Shown one piece after another: positions 16,493-25,219 of a stretch of 64,000 bases of DNA. Under the pieces are notes generated by a model, which did not search any database, had not been told where the DNA came from, and saw nothing but the letters and a program-made list of their open reading frames with translations. Positions within the stretch are counted from its first letter, which is position 1, and each line of letters opens with the position of its first letter. A program made the translations under genes and the position numbers. Origin of the DNA: Agrococcus jejuensis (GTDB taxonomy: Bacteria; Actinomycetota; Actinomycetes; Actinomycetales; Microbacteriaceae); contig NZ_LT629695.1 in assembly GCF_900099705.1 (NCBI RefSeq), forward strand, positions 2,914,001 through 2,978,000. The letters run 5' to 3'.

Positions 16493-18174
16493 CGCCCGAC
16501 GCGATCCTCGAGCGCCTCGACGACCAGCAGCGCGAGGTCGCGCTCGCCGTGCAGGGCGCCGTGTGCGTGCTCGCCGGCGCCGGCACCGGCAAGACGCGTG
16601 CGATCACGCACCGCATCGCGTACGGCGTGTCGGTCGGGGTCTACGACCCGCGTCGCGTCATGGCCGTGACCTTCACGACGAAGGCTGCCGGCGAGATGCG
16701 CACGCGCCTGCGGGCGCTGGGCGCCGAGGTGCAGGCGCGCACGTTCCACTCGGCGGCGCTCGCGCAGCTCGCGCACTTCTGGCCGCGGCTCGCGGGCGGG
16801 CGCATGCCGGAGGTGCTGCCGACGAAGGCGCGCACCATCGCGGACGCCGCGCTGCAGCTGAAGCTGAGGGTCGACACGGCGCAGCTGCGCGACCTCGCCG
16901 CCGAGGTCGAGTGGCGCAAGGCGCGCGCGCTGACGCTCGAGCAGTACGCCGCGGGCGCGCACGGCCGCGCGCTGCCCGGCGACATGCCGGTCTCGACGAT
17001 GGTCGAGCTGCACGAGACGTACGAGCGGCTGAAGGACGACCGCAGGCAGATCGACTTCGAGGACGTCATCCTCGCCACGACGGGCATGCTCGAGCGCGAG
17101 CCCATCGCGGCCGACACGGTGCGCGGCCAGTACCGGCACCTGACGGTCGACGAGTACCAGGACGTCTCGCCGCTGCAGCAGCGGCTGCTGGATGCGTGGC
17201 TCGGCGGACGCGAGGAGGTGTGCGTCGTCGGCGACCCGAGCCAGACGGTCTTCGCGTTCGCTGGCGCGAACGCGCGCAGCCTGCCCGAGTTCATCGGCAG
17301 GCATCCCGACGCGACGGTCGTGCGCCTCGAGCAGTCGCATCGCTCGACGGCGCAGGTCGTGGGCGCGGCGAACCGACTCATGCGCGGCCGCGACGCCATC
17401 CACCTCCGCACCGAGCGCACGGGGCCCGAGGTCGAGGTGTCGATGCACCCGTCGGATGCGGCGGAGGCACGCGCGGTCGCCGAGCGCTGCCGTGCGCTCG
17501 TCGCGCGCGGCGCGAAGGCATCGGACATGGCGGTGCTCGTGCGCTTCCACGCGCAGTCCGCGGGCGTCGAGCAGGCGCTCGCCGACGCAGGCCTGTCGGT
17601 GCGGCTCGCGGGCTCGCAGCGCTTCTTCGAGCTGCCGGCCGTGCGGCAGGCGATGCTCATGCTGCAGCAGACGCCCGACGACGGCCGTCCGCTGTTCCAG
17701 GCCGTCATCGACGTCGTGCATCCCATCGGCTACTCGCACGAGCCGCCCGCGACGCAGGGCGAGGAGCGTGCGCGCTGGGATGCGCTGCACGCGCTCGTGA
17801 CGCTCGCGGAGGAGGCGCCGCCCGGCGCGACCGCCGCGGGCTTCGCGGGCGAGCTCGCTCGTCGCGCCGCGACGGATCACGAGCCGGGCGTCGAGGCCGT
17901 GACGATCGCGACGCTGCACGCGGCCAAGGGCCTCGAATGGGAGCACGTGCACATGGTGGGGCTCTCGGAGGGGTTGCTGCCGATCTCGTACGCGACGAGC
18001 CTCGACGCCATCGACGAGGAGCGCCGCCTCTGCTACGTCGGCATCACGCGGGCACGCACGACGCTGCACCTCTCGCATGCCGCCGCGTCGGGTCGGATGC
18101 CCCGGACGCCGTCGCGCTTCCTGGCAGAGCTCGACAGCCGCACTGCGGGTGCGGGCTCCAGCGCTCGGCGCTGA
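16489..18174 (+). CDS. uvrD2: UvrD2-like SF1 DNA helicase
   Basis: 561 residues from GTG 16489. Motifs: Walker A AGAGTGKT (about 28-35), TFTTKAAGEM (about 62), VDEYQDVSP (about 220), GDPSQTVFAFAGA (about 248), HAAKGLEWEHV (about 475) and YVGITRAR (about 517). The protein resembles mycobacterial UvrD2 in position and sequence but ends soon after the helicase core, so the HRDC and tetracysteine regions of the roughly 700-residue mycobacterial protein are absent. In M. smegmatis UvrD2 is essential; here it is probably a 3'-5' helicase in repair or replication. Its last 131 bases overlap the 3' end of the ThiF-like gene on the other strand. Confidence 0.85.
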   Translation: MTPDAILERLDDQQREVALAVQGAVCVLAGAGTGKTRAITHRIAYGVSVGVYDPRRVMAVTFTTKAAGEMRTRLRALGAEVQARTFHSAALAQLAHFWPRLAGGRMPEVLPTKARTIADAALQLKLRVDTAQLRDLAAEVEWRKARALTLEQYAAGAHGRALPGDMPVSTMVELHETYERLKDDRRQIDFEDVILATTGMLEREPIAADTVRGQYRHLTVDEYQDVSPLQQRLLDAWLGGREEVCVVGDPSQTVFAFAGANARSLPEFIGRHPDATVVRLEQSHRSTAQVVGAANRLMRGRDAIHLRTERTGPEVEVSMHPSDAAEARAVAERCRALVARGAKASDMAVLVRFHAQSAGVEQALADAGLSVRLAGSQRFFELPAVRQAMLMLQQTPDDGRPLFQAVIDVVHPIGYSHEPPATQGEERARWDALHALVTLAEEAPPGATAAGFAGELARRAATDHEPGVEAVTIATLHAAKGLEWEHVHMVGLSEGLLPISYATSLDAIDEERRLCYVGITRARTTLHLSHAAASGRMPRTPSRFLAELDSRTAGAGSSARR

Positions 18175-18835
18175 GCGCCCCCGAGTCGAGGTCGATGCTC
18201 GCGCCGACGCCCGCCTCGGCGAGGCCGAGGGCGTGCAGGTTCACGAGCACGGCGACGTGCGCGACGGTCTGCGCCACGGCGGCGGCGGGCACCTCGCGGA
18301 TGGGCGGCAGACCCTGGGGCACGGCCGCGTGGGTGTCGGCGAGGTCGGCGCAGCGCGGGCACGCGCCCTCGCCGGGCACGGTCCACGGGCCGACGACGAT
18401 GCGCTGATCGCCGACGATCACCGGCACGTGCACGCGGTCGCGGCGCAGCAGCCGCTGCCGCTCGAGGTCGGGCAGCCGCCAGTCTGCGACCGAGATCGCG
18501 ACGTCGAGGCGGCGCTGCGCGATGCGGTGCCCGTCCTCCTCGAGCACGCGCCGCACGGTCCCGGCGACCGGTCCCGCGCCGCGCACCTCGACGCGCAGCC
18601 TGGGGCGCTCGCGGTGGTCGAGCGCCGGGGCCAGCACGGCGAGCAGCGCGGCGGCGCGCTCGTCGCCGAGCACGACGGCGGGCTCGGTCGGCACGACGCC
18701 GCGCTGCATGCGGTCGAGCAGCGCGGCCGTGTCGTCGTCGACGTCGTCGAGCGTCGCGATGGCCCGCTGCGCGCCGAGGCGCACGCTCCTGGGCGACGTC
18801 CAGATGATCGGCAGGGCGGGGTCGAGGCGCAGCAT
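18044..18835 (-). CDS. ThiF/cyclodehydratase-like protein
   Basis: 263 residues from ATG 18835 (MLRLDPALPIIW). It resembles the ThiF-like, leader-peptide-binding proteins of the cyclodehydratase family; a protein of this kind occupies the matching place in Mycobacterium (Rv3196). Two cysteine pairs, CPRC (about residue 163) and CGC (about 238), look like the structural zinc site of E1-type folds. No ATP-binding GxGxxG is apparent in the N-terminal half, so enzyme activity is doubtful. No precursor peptide gene is visible nearby. CATCCT (18848-18843) lies 7 bases before the ATG. The 3' end overlaps uvrD2 by 131 bases, tail to tail. Confidence 0.65.
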   Translation of the reverse strand: MLRLDPALPIIWTSPRSVRLGAQRAIATLDDVDDDTAALLDRMQRGVVPTEPAVVLGDERAAALLAVLAPALDHRERPRLRVEVRGAGPVAGTVRRVLEEDGHRIAQRRLDVAISVADWRLPDLERQRLLRRDRVHVPVIVGDQRIVVGPWTVPGEGACPRCADLADTHAAVPQGLPPIREVPAAAVAQTVAHVAVLVNLHALGLAEAGVGASIDLDSGALSAERWSPHPQCGCRALPGSATASGASDPTRRHARGAASCVPA

Positions 18836-18842
18836 GCCCGAG

Positions 18843-18848
18843 AGGATG
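18843..18848 (-). promoter_or_regulatory. Possible leaderless -10 element (ThiF-like gene)
   Basis: CATCCT on the minus strand ends 7 bases before ATG 18835. The first base deviates from the usual T. Confidence 0.4.
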
Positions 18849-18900
18849 CCGTCGCGGGCGACGGGCGGTGCGCGACTGTCCACAGCCGCGCGGGCGGGCG

Positions 18901-20277
18901 TCAGTCGGCGGTGCCGTCCTCGCGCTCGTGGGGGCGGTCGTCGCGGTCGTCGGCGAGCAGGTCCTCGAGGGCGCGGTCGACGTCGTCGGGCTCGGGCGTG
19001 CCGCCCTGCAGCACGGCGATGATGCGCGACGGGTCGTCGATGTCGTCGCTCGTCGGCAGCAGGTCGGGATGCGCCCACAGCGAGTCGCGCGCCTCGGCGC
19101 CCACGGCCTCCGTCACCTGGCGCCAGAAGGCGGATGCCTCGCGCAGGCGGCGCGGGCGGATCTCGAGGCCGACGAGCGTGCCGAACGCGCGCTCGGCGGG
19201 GCCGCCGGTCGCGCGGCGACGGCGCACGGCCTCCGCGATCGCGTCGCGGCGGGGAAGCCGGGCGGTCGCCTCGGTCGTGACGGCGTCGACCCATCCCTCG
19301 ACGAGCGCGATCGTCGTCTCGAGGCGGGCGAGGCTCTGCAGCTGCTCGTCGGTCTTCGGCGGGATGAGCGAGCCCGACGAGAGGGCCTCGCGCAGCGCCT
19401 CGGGATTCTGCAGGTCGCTCATGTCGAGGTCGGCGGCGAGCTCCTCGAGCCGCTCGACGTCGATGCGGATGCCCTCGGCGTACTCGCGCACCTGCGACAG
19501 CACGTGCAGACGCAGCCACTTGGCGTGGTGGAAGAGGCGTGCGTGGCCGAGCTCGCGCACCGCGAGCCAGATGTGCACCTGGTCGGCGGGGATCTCGAGG
19601 CCCTCGGCGAGGCCCTGCAGGTTGACGGGCAGCATCGCCGCCTGCTCGTCGAGCAGCGGGAAGCCCACGTCGCCGCCCGAGAGCACCTCGCTCGAGAGGC
19701 GGCCGACGACCTGGCCGAGCTGCATCGCGAAGAGCGTGCCGCCGACGTTGCGCAGCAGCCGCGAGGCGCCTGCGATCATCTCCTGCGCCTCCTCGGGCGC
19801 CTGCTGCCGCATGGCGTCGGTGAGCGCGTCGGCGATCGAGGACGCGACGGGCTCGCTCATCTCCTGCCAGACCGGCATCGTCGCCTCCGCCCACTGCTGG
19901 CGGGAGAGGAGGGTGATCTCGGAGATCGTGCCGATGTCGGTGGCCTCGTCGAGCCAGATGGCGCCGAGGCGCGCAGCCTGCTGCACCGCCTCCCGTTCCT
20001 CGGCCGAGACGGAGCCGGGGTCGCGGCTGATGACCTGCAGCGCCTGCTGCCGCGCGACCGACCAGTCGATGCCGTCGCCCGTGCGCTGCAGCGCGCTCTG
20101 CAGCTGCGCCATGAGCTGCTGCAGCAGGGCCGGATCGGCGGGGATGCCCGCGGCAGCGCCGAGCTGCTGCGGGTCGATCTGCCCGCCGAGGAACTGCTGC
20201 AGCATGTCGCGCAGCTCGGCCTCGGGATCGCGGTCGTCGTCGCGGTCCGGGCCCTGGTCGGGGGACTGATCGGCCAT
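18901..20277 (-). CDS. Zincin-like metalloprotease family protein (Rv3195-like)
   Basis: 458 residues. The N-terminus is acidic (many Asp/Arg/Gln). The body matches the actinobacterial zincin-like family annotated as zinc-dependent metalloprotease, whose Mycobacterium member lies at the same place beside the ThiF-like and PDZ-protease genes. I do not see a canonical HExxH; the nearest element is RELGHARLFHHAKWLRLHV at about residues 238-256. A regulatory or degenerate peptidase role is therefore as likely as catalysis. The gene is divergent from the PDZ protease, with TAGCGT (20289-20284) 6 bases before its ATG. Confidence 0.75.
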   Translation of the reverse strand: MADQSPDQGPDRDDDRDPEAELRDMLQQFLGGQIDPQQLGAAAGIPADPALLQQLMAQLQSALQRTGDGIDWSVARQQALQVISRDPGSVSAEEREAVQQAARLGAIWLDEATDIGTISEITLLSRQQWAEATMPVWQEMSEPVASSIADALTDAMRQQAPEEAQEMIAGASRLLRNVGGTLFAMQLGQVVGRLSSEVLSGGDVGFPLLDEQAAMLPVNLQGLAEGLEIPADQVHIWLAVRELGHARLFHHAKWLRLHVLSQVREYAEGIRIDVERLEELAADLDMSDLQNPEALREALSSGSLIPPKTDEQLQSLARLETTIALVEGWVDAVTTEATARLPRRDAIAEAVRRRRATGGPAERAFGTLVGLEIRPRRLREASAFWRQVTEAVGAEARDSLWAHPDLLPTSDDIDDPSRIIAVLQGGTPEPDDVDRALEDLLADDRDDRPHEREDGTAD

Positions 20278-20283
20278 GCGACT

Positions 20284-20289
20284 ACGCTA
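20284..20289 (-). promoter_or_regulatory. Leaderless -10 element (zincin-like gene)
   Basis: TAGCGT on the minus strand ends 6 bases before ATG 20277. Confidence 0.55.
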
Positions 20290-20361
20290 GCGCCGGGCTC
20301 GCGCCGGGCGGGCCGATCGTGGGCATCGGAGCCTGCGCCGACGGCGAACAGGAGGCCCACG

Positions 20362-21426
20362 ATGCTCTTCCCGCGTCGACGCGATCGTGCAGCGTTCGGT
20401 GGCTGGGCCGCCGTCTTCGTGTCCCTCGGCGCGCTGCTGGGCATGGCCTTCCTGCCGTCGCCGTTCGTCGTCGAGCAGCCGGGCCCGACGTTCGACACCC
20501 TCGGCGAGACGGATGCGGGACCGCTCATCACCGTGCCGGCCGACCTCGACCATCCCGACACCGAGGGCTCCCTCACGCTGCTCACGGTCTCGATCGCGGG
20601 CAACCCGCAGCGACCGCTCACGTGGGTCGACGTCGCCGGCGCCTTCCTGGACCCGGCCGACGAGATCCTGCCGATGGACCTCGTCTACGCGCCGACCGAG
20701 ACGATCGAGCAGTCGAACGAGGCCGGGCGCATCGAGATGGAGTCGTCGCAGGCGGCCGCGATCGCCGCGGCGCTGCTGCACGAGGGCTACGAGATCGACG
20801 CGGAGGTGACGATCGCCGACGTCCTCGCCGACAGCCCCGCCGACGGCGTGCTCGAGGAGGGCGACCGCATCCTCTCGGTCAACGGCGACCCCGCGTACGA
20901 CGTCTCCTCGATCCGCGAGTCGATCGCGGCCGTCGACGGCGCCTCGACGTTCGACATCGAGCGCGACGGCCAGCCGATGACAGTCACGGTCGAGCCGATC
21001 GAGTCGCAGGGCCAGCGGCTCGTGGGCATCGTGCCGCAGAACGCCTTCACCTTCCCGATCGACGTGTCGATCGAGCTGCCGAACGTCGGTGGCCCCAGCG
21101 CCGGCATGATGTTCGCGCTCGGCATCGTCGACCGCCTCACCGAGGGGTCGCTCACGGGCGGCGTCGAGTGGGCGGGCACGGGCACGATCTCGGCGACGGG
21201 CGACGTGGGCCCCATCGGCGGCATCGAGCAGAAGATGCACGGCGCGCTCGCGGCGGGCGCCGAGTGGTTCCTCGCCCCGGTCGAGAACTGCGGCGAGGTC
21301 GTGGGCAACGTGCCCGACGGCCTGCACGTCGTCGCGGTCGACACGCTCGACGACGCCATGACGGCCATCGAGACCGTCGCGTCGGGCGGCGACACGAGCG
21401 CGCTGCCCACCTGCACCGCGGGCTGA
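20362..21426 (+). CDS. PDZ-domain protease with Lon-type (S16) catalytic domain
   Basis: 354 residues from ATG 20362, with GGAGG six bases upstream. One N-terminal membrane helix (about 12-32) precedes an extracytoplasmic region. A PDZ domain lies around residues 145-215 (SPADGVLEEGDRILSVNG). The S16 domain follows, with the catalytic Ser in GGPSAGM (about 246) and the catalytic Lys in GGIEQKMHGA (about 293), spaced as in Lon. Relatives (YlbL, Rv3194c) are membrane proteases of cell-envelope quality control. It lies upstream of UPF0182 on the same strand, but a hairpin and a separate -10 element suggest separate transcription. Confidence 0.88.
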   Translation: MLFPRRRDRAAFGGWAAVFVSLGALLGMAFLPSPFVVEQPGPTFDTLGETDAGPLITVPADLDHPDTEGSLTLLTVSIAGNPQRPLTWVDVAGAFLDPADEILPMDLVYAPTETIEQSNEAGRIEMESSQAAAIAAALLHEGYEIDAEVTIADVLADSPADGVLEEGDRILSVNGDPAYDVSSIRESIAAVDGASTFDIERDGQPMTVTVEPIESQGQRLVGIVPQNAFTFPIDVSIELPNVGGPSAGMMFALGIVDRLTEGSLTGGVEWAGTGTISATGDVGPIGGIEQKMHGALAAGAEWFLAPVENCGEVVGNVPDGLHVVAVDTLDDAMTAIETVASGGDTSALPTCTAG

Positions 21427-21436
21427 CGCGAGGCTG

Positions 21437-21458
21437 CCGGATCCCTCACGGGATCCGG
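21437..21458 (+). terminator. Hairpin after the PDZ protease gene
   Basis: CCGGATCCC (21437-21445) pairs perfectly with GGGATCCGG (21450-21458) around a TCAC loop, 11 bases after the stop. Confidence 0.6.
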
Positions 21459-21504
21459 ATGCGCCGTGGGCGGACGCACCGGGGGAGGCCATAGCCCCCG
21501 CGGG

Positions 21505-21510
21505 TAGGAT
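21505..21510 (+). promoter_or_regulatory. -10 element of the UPF0182 gene
   Basis: TAGGAT lies 31 bases before GTG 21541. A GGAG ribosome-binding site precedes the start, so this gene would have a short leader. Confidence 0.45.
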
Positions 21511-21540
21511 GCGTGGACCCCCCGTCGACCCTGGAGACTC

Positions 21541-24500
21541 GTGTCCGACACCGCTCGTCCTGCGCAGACCGCTCTGCGCCGCTCGCCCCTCATCATCACG
21601 CTCGCGGTCGTCGCGGCCATCGTGGTGGGCTTCATGCTCTTCTCCGGCTTCTACGCCGACGTGCTCTGGTTCGACCAGCTCGGCTTCGTGCAGGTGCTGC
21701 AGGTGCGCTGGGTCGCGATGGCGGCCATGTTCGCCATCGGATTCCTCGCCATGGCCGTGCCGCTCGCCGTCGCGATGCAGGTCGCGTTCCGCTCGCGCCC
21801 CATGTACGCGCAGCTCTCGAGCCAGCTCGACCGCTACCAGGAGCTCGTCGCACCGCTGCGCCGCCTGGCCATGTGGGTCGTGCCGGCCGTCTTCGGCCTC
21901 TTCGCGGGCCTCGCGTCCGCGTCGCGCTGGGACACGGCGCTGCTGTGGCTCAACCGCCAGTCGTTCGGCGAGACCGACGCCCAGTTCGGCCTCGATGCCG
22001 GCTTCTACGTGTTCGAGCTGCCGATGTACCAGGAGATCGTGTCGTTCGCGCTCGCGGTGCTCTTCGCCTGCGGCCTCGCGACCGTCGCCACCGCCTACCT
22101 CTACGGCGCCGTCCGCATCACGGGTCGTGAGCTGCGCATCTCGCGCAGCGCGCGCATCCAGATCGGCATCGTCGTCGCGCTGTGGATGGCGACGTTCGCC
22201 GTGAGCCAGTGGCTCGCGCAGTACATGACGATGACGTCGACGTCGCTCGGCGGCGAGGTCTACACGGGCCCCGGCTTCACCGAGGCGAACGCCGGCATCC
22301 CCGGCATGCAGATCCTCGCGGGCATCGCGGCGCTCGTGGCCATCTTCTTCATCGTCACGGCCGTCATCGGCCGCTGGCGCCACTCGATCGTCGGCACGGC
22401 GCTGCTCGTCGTCGCCTCGGTCATCATCGGCTTCGGCTACCCGGCGATCATCCAGCGCATCCAGGTCGACCCGTCGGCCGGCACGCTCGAGCAGCCGTAC
22501 ATCCAGGACAACATCGACGCGACGCGCTTCGCGTACGGCGTCGACGCCATGACCGAGGTCGACGTCGACATCGCGACGAACCCCGAGGCGGGCGCGCTCG
22601 CGGCCGACCAGGCGACGACCGCGAGCATCCGTCTGCAGGACCCCGAGGTCGTGGGCGTGACGTTCTCGGCGCTGCAGGGTCTGCGCCAGTACTACGCCTT
22701 CGACGAGTCGCTCGACGTCGACCGCTACGAGATCGACGGCGTGACGCAGGATGCCGTCGTGGCGCTGCGCGAGCTGAACCCCGAGTTCCTCGCGGAGCAG
22801 GACTGGTACAACCAGCACATCATCTACACCTACGGCTACGGCCTCGTGGGTGCGTACGGCAACCAGCGCGCCGCCGACGGCCGCCCCGTCTTCCTGCAGT
22901 CGGGCATCCCGGCGCAGGGCGAGCTGGGCGACTTCGAGCAGCGCATCTACTTCGGCGAGAACAGCCCCGAGTACTCGATCGTCGGCGGTGGCACGCAGGA
23001 GGACGAGACGGCCGAGGCGGTCGTGCCCTCCGACGAGCCCGTGCCGTCGGACGATCCCGCGGCATTGGAGGATCCGGCGGCGTCGGACGACCCGGCGGCG
23101 TCGGAGGACCCGGCCGCGTCGGAGGACCCCGCTGCGACCGACGCACCTGCGACGGATGGCGCAGAGGGCAACATCGGTGCAGGCACGGTGACGCCGTACG
23201 AGGGCGAGGGCGGCCCCGAGGTCGGCGGCTTCCTGTCGCGCCTCGTGTACGCCATCAAGTTCCAGTCGGAGCAGATCCTGTTCTCGAACGCCGTCGCGGA
23301 CGACTCGCAGATCCTCTACAACCGCGACCCGCTCGCGCGCGTGCAGCAGGTGGCGCCGTACCTGACGCTCGACCAGGACCCGTACCCCACGGTCGTGGAC
23401 GGCGAGATCGTGTGGATCGTCGACGGCTTCACGACGACGGCGCAGTACCCGGGCTCGTGGCAGACGTCGATCGCGAGCGCGATCCAGGACTCGTCGAACA
23501 CGAACCCGACGCCAGGCGCCGGCGACACGATCAACTACATCCGCAACTCGGTGAAGGCCGTGGTCAACGCGTTCGACGGATCGGTCACGCTCTACGCATG
23601 GGATCCCGAGGACCCGATCCTGCAGGCGTACGACCAGATCTACCCCGGCACGCTGCAGCCGATCAGCGAGATGTCGGGCGAGCTCATGGCTCACGTGCGC
23701 TACCCGGCCGACCTGTTCAAGGTGCAGCGGGCGATCCTCGGGCAGTACCACGTGACGAGCGCGAGCGAGTTCTACTCGGGCACCGACGTGTGGCGTACGC
23801 CCGACAACCCGACGAACCCCGACGGCGACGACACCGCGCAGCCGCCGTACTACCTGACGATGGCCGTGAACGGCGAGGCGCCGGCGTTCTCGCTGTACTC
23901 GACGTTCATCCCGCCGTCGACCGGCCGTGAGCTGCTCTACGGCTACCTGTCGGTGAACTCCGACGCCGGAGCGACGGCTGGGGAGGTGTCGGAGTCCTAC
24001 GGCCAGCTCACCTTGCAGAACATCCCGGAGGATCAGCAGATCCCAGGGCCGGGCCAGGCGCAGAACAACTTCAACACCGACTCCGCCATCGGCCAGGTGC
24101 TCAACCTGCTGCAGGACGGCCAGTCCGACGTGGTCTACGGCAACCTGCTGACGCTGCCCGTGGGTGGCGGCATGCTCTACGTGCAGCCGATCTACCTGCA
24201 GTCGACGTCGGGCACGACGTTCCCGGTGCTCGACAGCGTGCTCGTGTCGTTCGGCGATGCGATCGCGTTCCAGCCGACGCTCGACGAGGCGCTCGACGAG
24301 CTCTTCGGCGGCGACTCCGGTGCGCAGGCGGGCGACGAGGGCGTGCAGCCGATCGACCCCGAGACGGGTCTGCCCATCGAGGGTGGCGGCGACGGCACCG
24401 GCGGCGATGCGGGCTCGGGCACCGGCTCGGGCGAGGGCGACCTGCAGACGCAGCTCGCCTCGACGCTGCAGGCCGCGGCGACGGCGCTCGACGAGCGTGA

Positions 24501-24645
24501 GGCGGCCTACGCGGCCAACGACCTCGTGGCGGCCGCGGAGGCCGACGAGCGCCTCCAGGAGGCCGTGAACCAGGCGAACACGCTCATCGGGCAGATCACG
24601 AGCGCTGGCGACGAGCCCGCGCCCAGCGAGGAGCCTTCGCCCTAG
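21541..24645 (+). CDS. UPF0182 family large membrane protein
   Basis: 1034 residues from GTG 21541. The N-terminal 310 residues contain about seven membrane helices; the rest is a large extracytoplasmic domain typical of UPF0182/COG1615, equivalent to Rv3193c in Mycobacterium. Function is unknown in the family; its conserved place beside a membrane protease suggests an envelope role. A Pro/Asp/Ala low-complexity insert (residues about 495-540) contains five tandem six-residue units and may be a species-specific linker. The C-terminus ends with an acidic, Pro-rich tail (EEPSP). Codon use and GC match the neighbours. Confidence 0.9.
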   Translation: MSDTARPAQTALRRSPLIITLAVVAAIVVGFMLFSGFYADVLWFDQLGFVQVLQVRWVAMAAMFAIGFLAMAVPLAVAMQVAFRSRPMYAQLSSQLDRYQELVAPLRRLAMWVVPAVFGLFAGLASASRWDTALLWLNRQSFGETDAQFGLDAGFYVFELPMYQEIVSFALAVLFACGLATVATAYLYGAVRITGRELRISRSARIQIGIVVALWMATFAVSQWLAQYMTMTSTSLGGEVYTGPGFTEANAGIPGMQILAGIAALVAIFFIVTAVIGRWRHSIVGTALLVVASVIIGFGYPAIIQRIQVDPSAGTLEQPYIQDNIDATRFAYGVDAMTEVDVDIATNPEAGALAADQATTASIRLQDPEVVGVTFSALQGLRQYYAFDESLDVDRYEIDGVTQDAVVALRELNPEFLAEQDWYNQHIIYTYGYGLVGAYGNQRAADGRPVFLQSGIPAQGELGDFEQRIYFGENSPEYSIVGGGTQEDETAEAVVPSDEPVPSDDPAALEDPAASDDPAASEDPAASEDPAATDAPATDGAEGNIGAGTVTPYEGEGGPEVGGFLSRLVYAIKFQSEQILFSNAVADDSQILYNRDPLARVQQVAPYLTLDQDPYPTVVDGEIVWIVDGFTTTAQYPGSWQTSIASAIQDSSNTNPTPGAGDTINYIRNSVKAVVNAFDGSVTLYAWDPEDPILQAYDQIYPGTLQPISEMSGELMAHVRYPADLFKVQRAILGQYHVTSASEFYSGTDVWRTPDNPTNPDGDDTAQPPYYLTMAVNGEAPAFSLYSTFIPPSTGRELLYGYLSVNSDAGATAGEVSESYGQLTLQNIPEDQQIPGPGQAQNNFNTDSAIGQVLNLLQDGQSDVVYGNLLTLPVGGGMLYVQPIYLQSTSGTTFPVLDSVLVSFGDAIAFQPTLDEALDELFGGDSGAQAGDEGVQPIDPETGLPIEGGGDGTGGDAGSGTGSGEGDLQTQLASTLQAAATALDEREAAYAANDLVAAAEADERLQEAVNQANTLIGQITSAGDEPAPSEEPSP
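23047..23136 (+). repeat. Five tandem 18-bp coding repeats in UPF0182
   Basis: Five in-frame 18-base units encode (S/L)(D/E)DPAA. Units 3 and 4 (23083-23100, 23101-23118) differ at two bases. They form a flexible acidic linker inside the extracytoplasmic domain. Confidence 0.75.
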
Positions 24646-24666
24646 GCGAACCCATCCACCCCGTGG

Positions 24667-24696
24667 TTCGAGAGGGCCTCGAAGCCGTGCTAGAGT
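24667..24696 (+). promoter_or_regulatory. Promoter of the initiator tRNA gene
   Basis: TTCGAG (24667-24672) and TAGAGT (24691-24696) are separated by 18 bases. The tRNA starts 13 bases after the -10. Confidence 0.5.
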
Positions 24697-24708
24697 CATA
24701 TCTCGTGC

Positions 24709-24785
24709 CGCGGGGTGGAGCAGTTCGGTAGCTCGCCGGGCTCATAACCCGGAGGTCGCAGGTTCAAATCCTGTCCCCGCAACCA
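24709..24785 (+). tRNA. tRNA-fMet (CAT), initiator
   Basis: 77 nt including an encoded CCA end. The acceptor strand CGCGGGG opposite CCCCGCA leaves a C1-A72 mismatch, and three G-C pairs flank the anticodon loop (GGG-CTCATAA-CCC). Both are hallmarks of bacterial initiator tRNA. The T arm has GGTTCAAATCC. Confidence 0.95.
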
Positions 24786-24793
24786 GTGTGAAT

Positions 24794-24823
24794 CAGAAGG
24801 CCCGCCAGATGGCGGGCCTTCTG
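24794..24823 (+). terminator. Terminator of the initiator tRNA
   Basis: A perfect 13-bp stem (24794-24806 with 24811-24823) with an AGAT loop begins 8 bases after the tRNA. Confidence 0.8.
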
Positions 24824-24875
24824 CATTGGCGCAAGGGTCCTCGAGGGCCTGGATCTCGGTCGGACGGGGGAGCGG

Positions 24876-25217
24876 ATGTCGCAGCAGCGCCCGCCCGTGC
24901 TCGGTCCGGTCGTCGACGACGAGACCCGCTGCATCCACTGGTCGTCGCCGCTCGACGTCGTCGCGATGCGCTTCGCATGCTGCCGCGCGTACTACCCGTG
25001 CGACGCCTGCCACGAGCAGGCTGCCGACCACCTCATCGCGACGTGGCCGGCGGATGCGCGCGACGAGATCGGTGCGATGTGCGGCGTCTGCGGCCACGAG
25101 CTGACGATCGCGGAGTACGGCCTCGCGGCGGCCTGTCCGGCTTGCTCGGCGCCGTTCAACCCGGGCTGCGCCTTGCACTGGCCCCGGTACTTCGACGGCC
25201 CGCCTCCGGCCGCCTGA
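24876..25217 (+). CDS. CHY-type zinc finger protein
   Basis: 113 residues, ATG at 24876 preceded by GGGGGAGC. The Cys/His pattern is dense: CIH near residue 19, CC near 34, CDACH near 42, then CGVCGHE, CPAC and CALH in the second half. This is the CHY zinc finger arrangement and binds about three zinc ions. The small stand-alone bacterial members have no settled function; eukaryotic relatives are redox-sensitive or ubiquitin-pathway proteins. It ends three bases before the stop of the convergent TetR gene. Confidence 0.82.
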   Translation: MSQQRPPVLGPVVDDETRCIHWSSPLDVVAMRFACCRAYYPCDACHEQAADHLIATWPADARDEIGAMCGVCGHELTIAEYGLAAACPACSAPFNPGCALHWPRYFDGPPPAA

Positions 25218-25219
25218 GC

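Noticed and set aside
18044..19894. A 616-codon minus-strand frame extending the ThiF-like gene upstream
   Set aside because: The extension is out of frame with, and opposite or within, the zincin-like gene and lacks homology; the ATG at 18835 has a -10 element.
20287..24699. A 1470-codon open frame on the minus strand opposite the PDZ protease and UPF0182 genes
   Set aside because: No domain, no promoter or ribosome site, and both opposite genes are clearly real.
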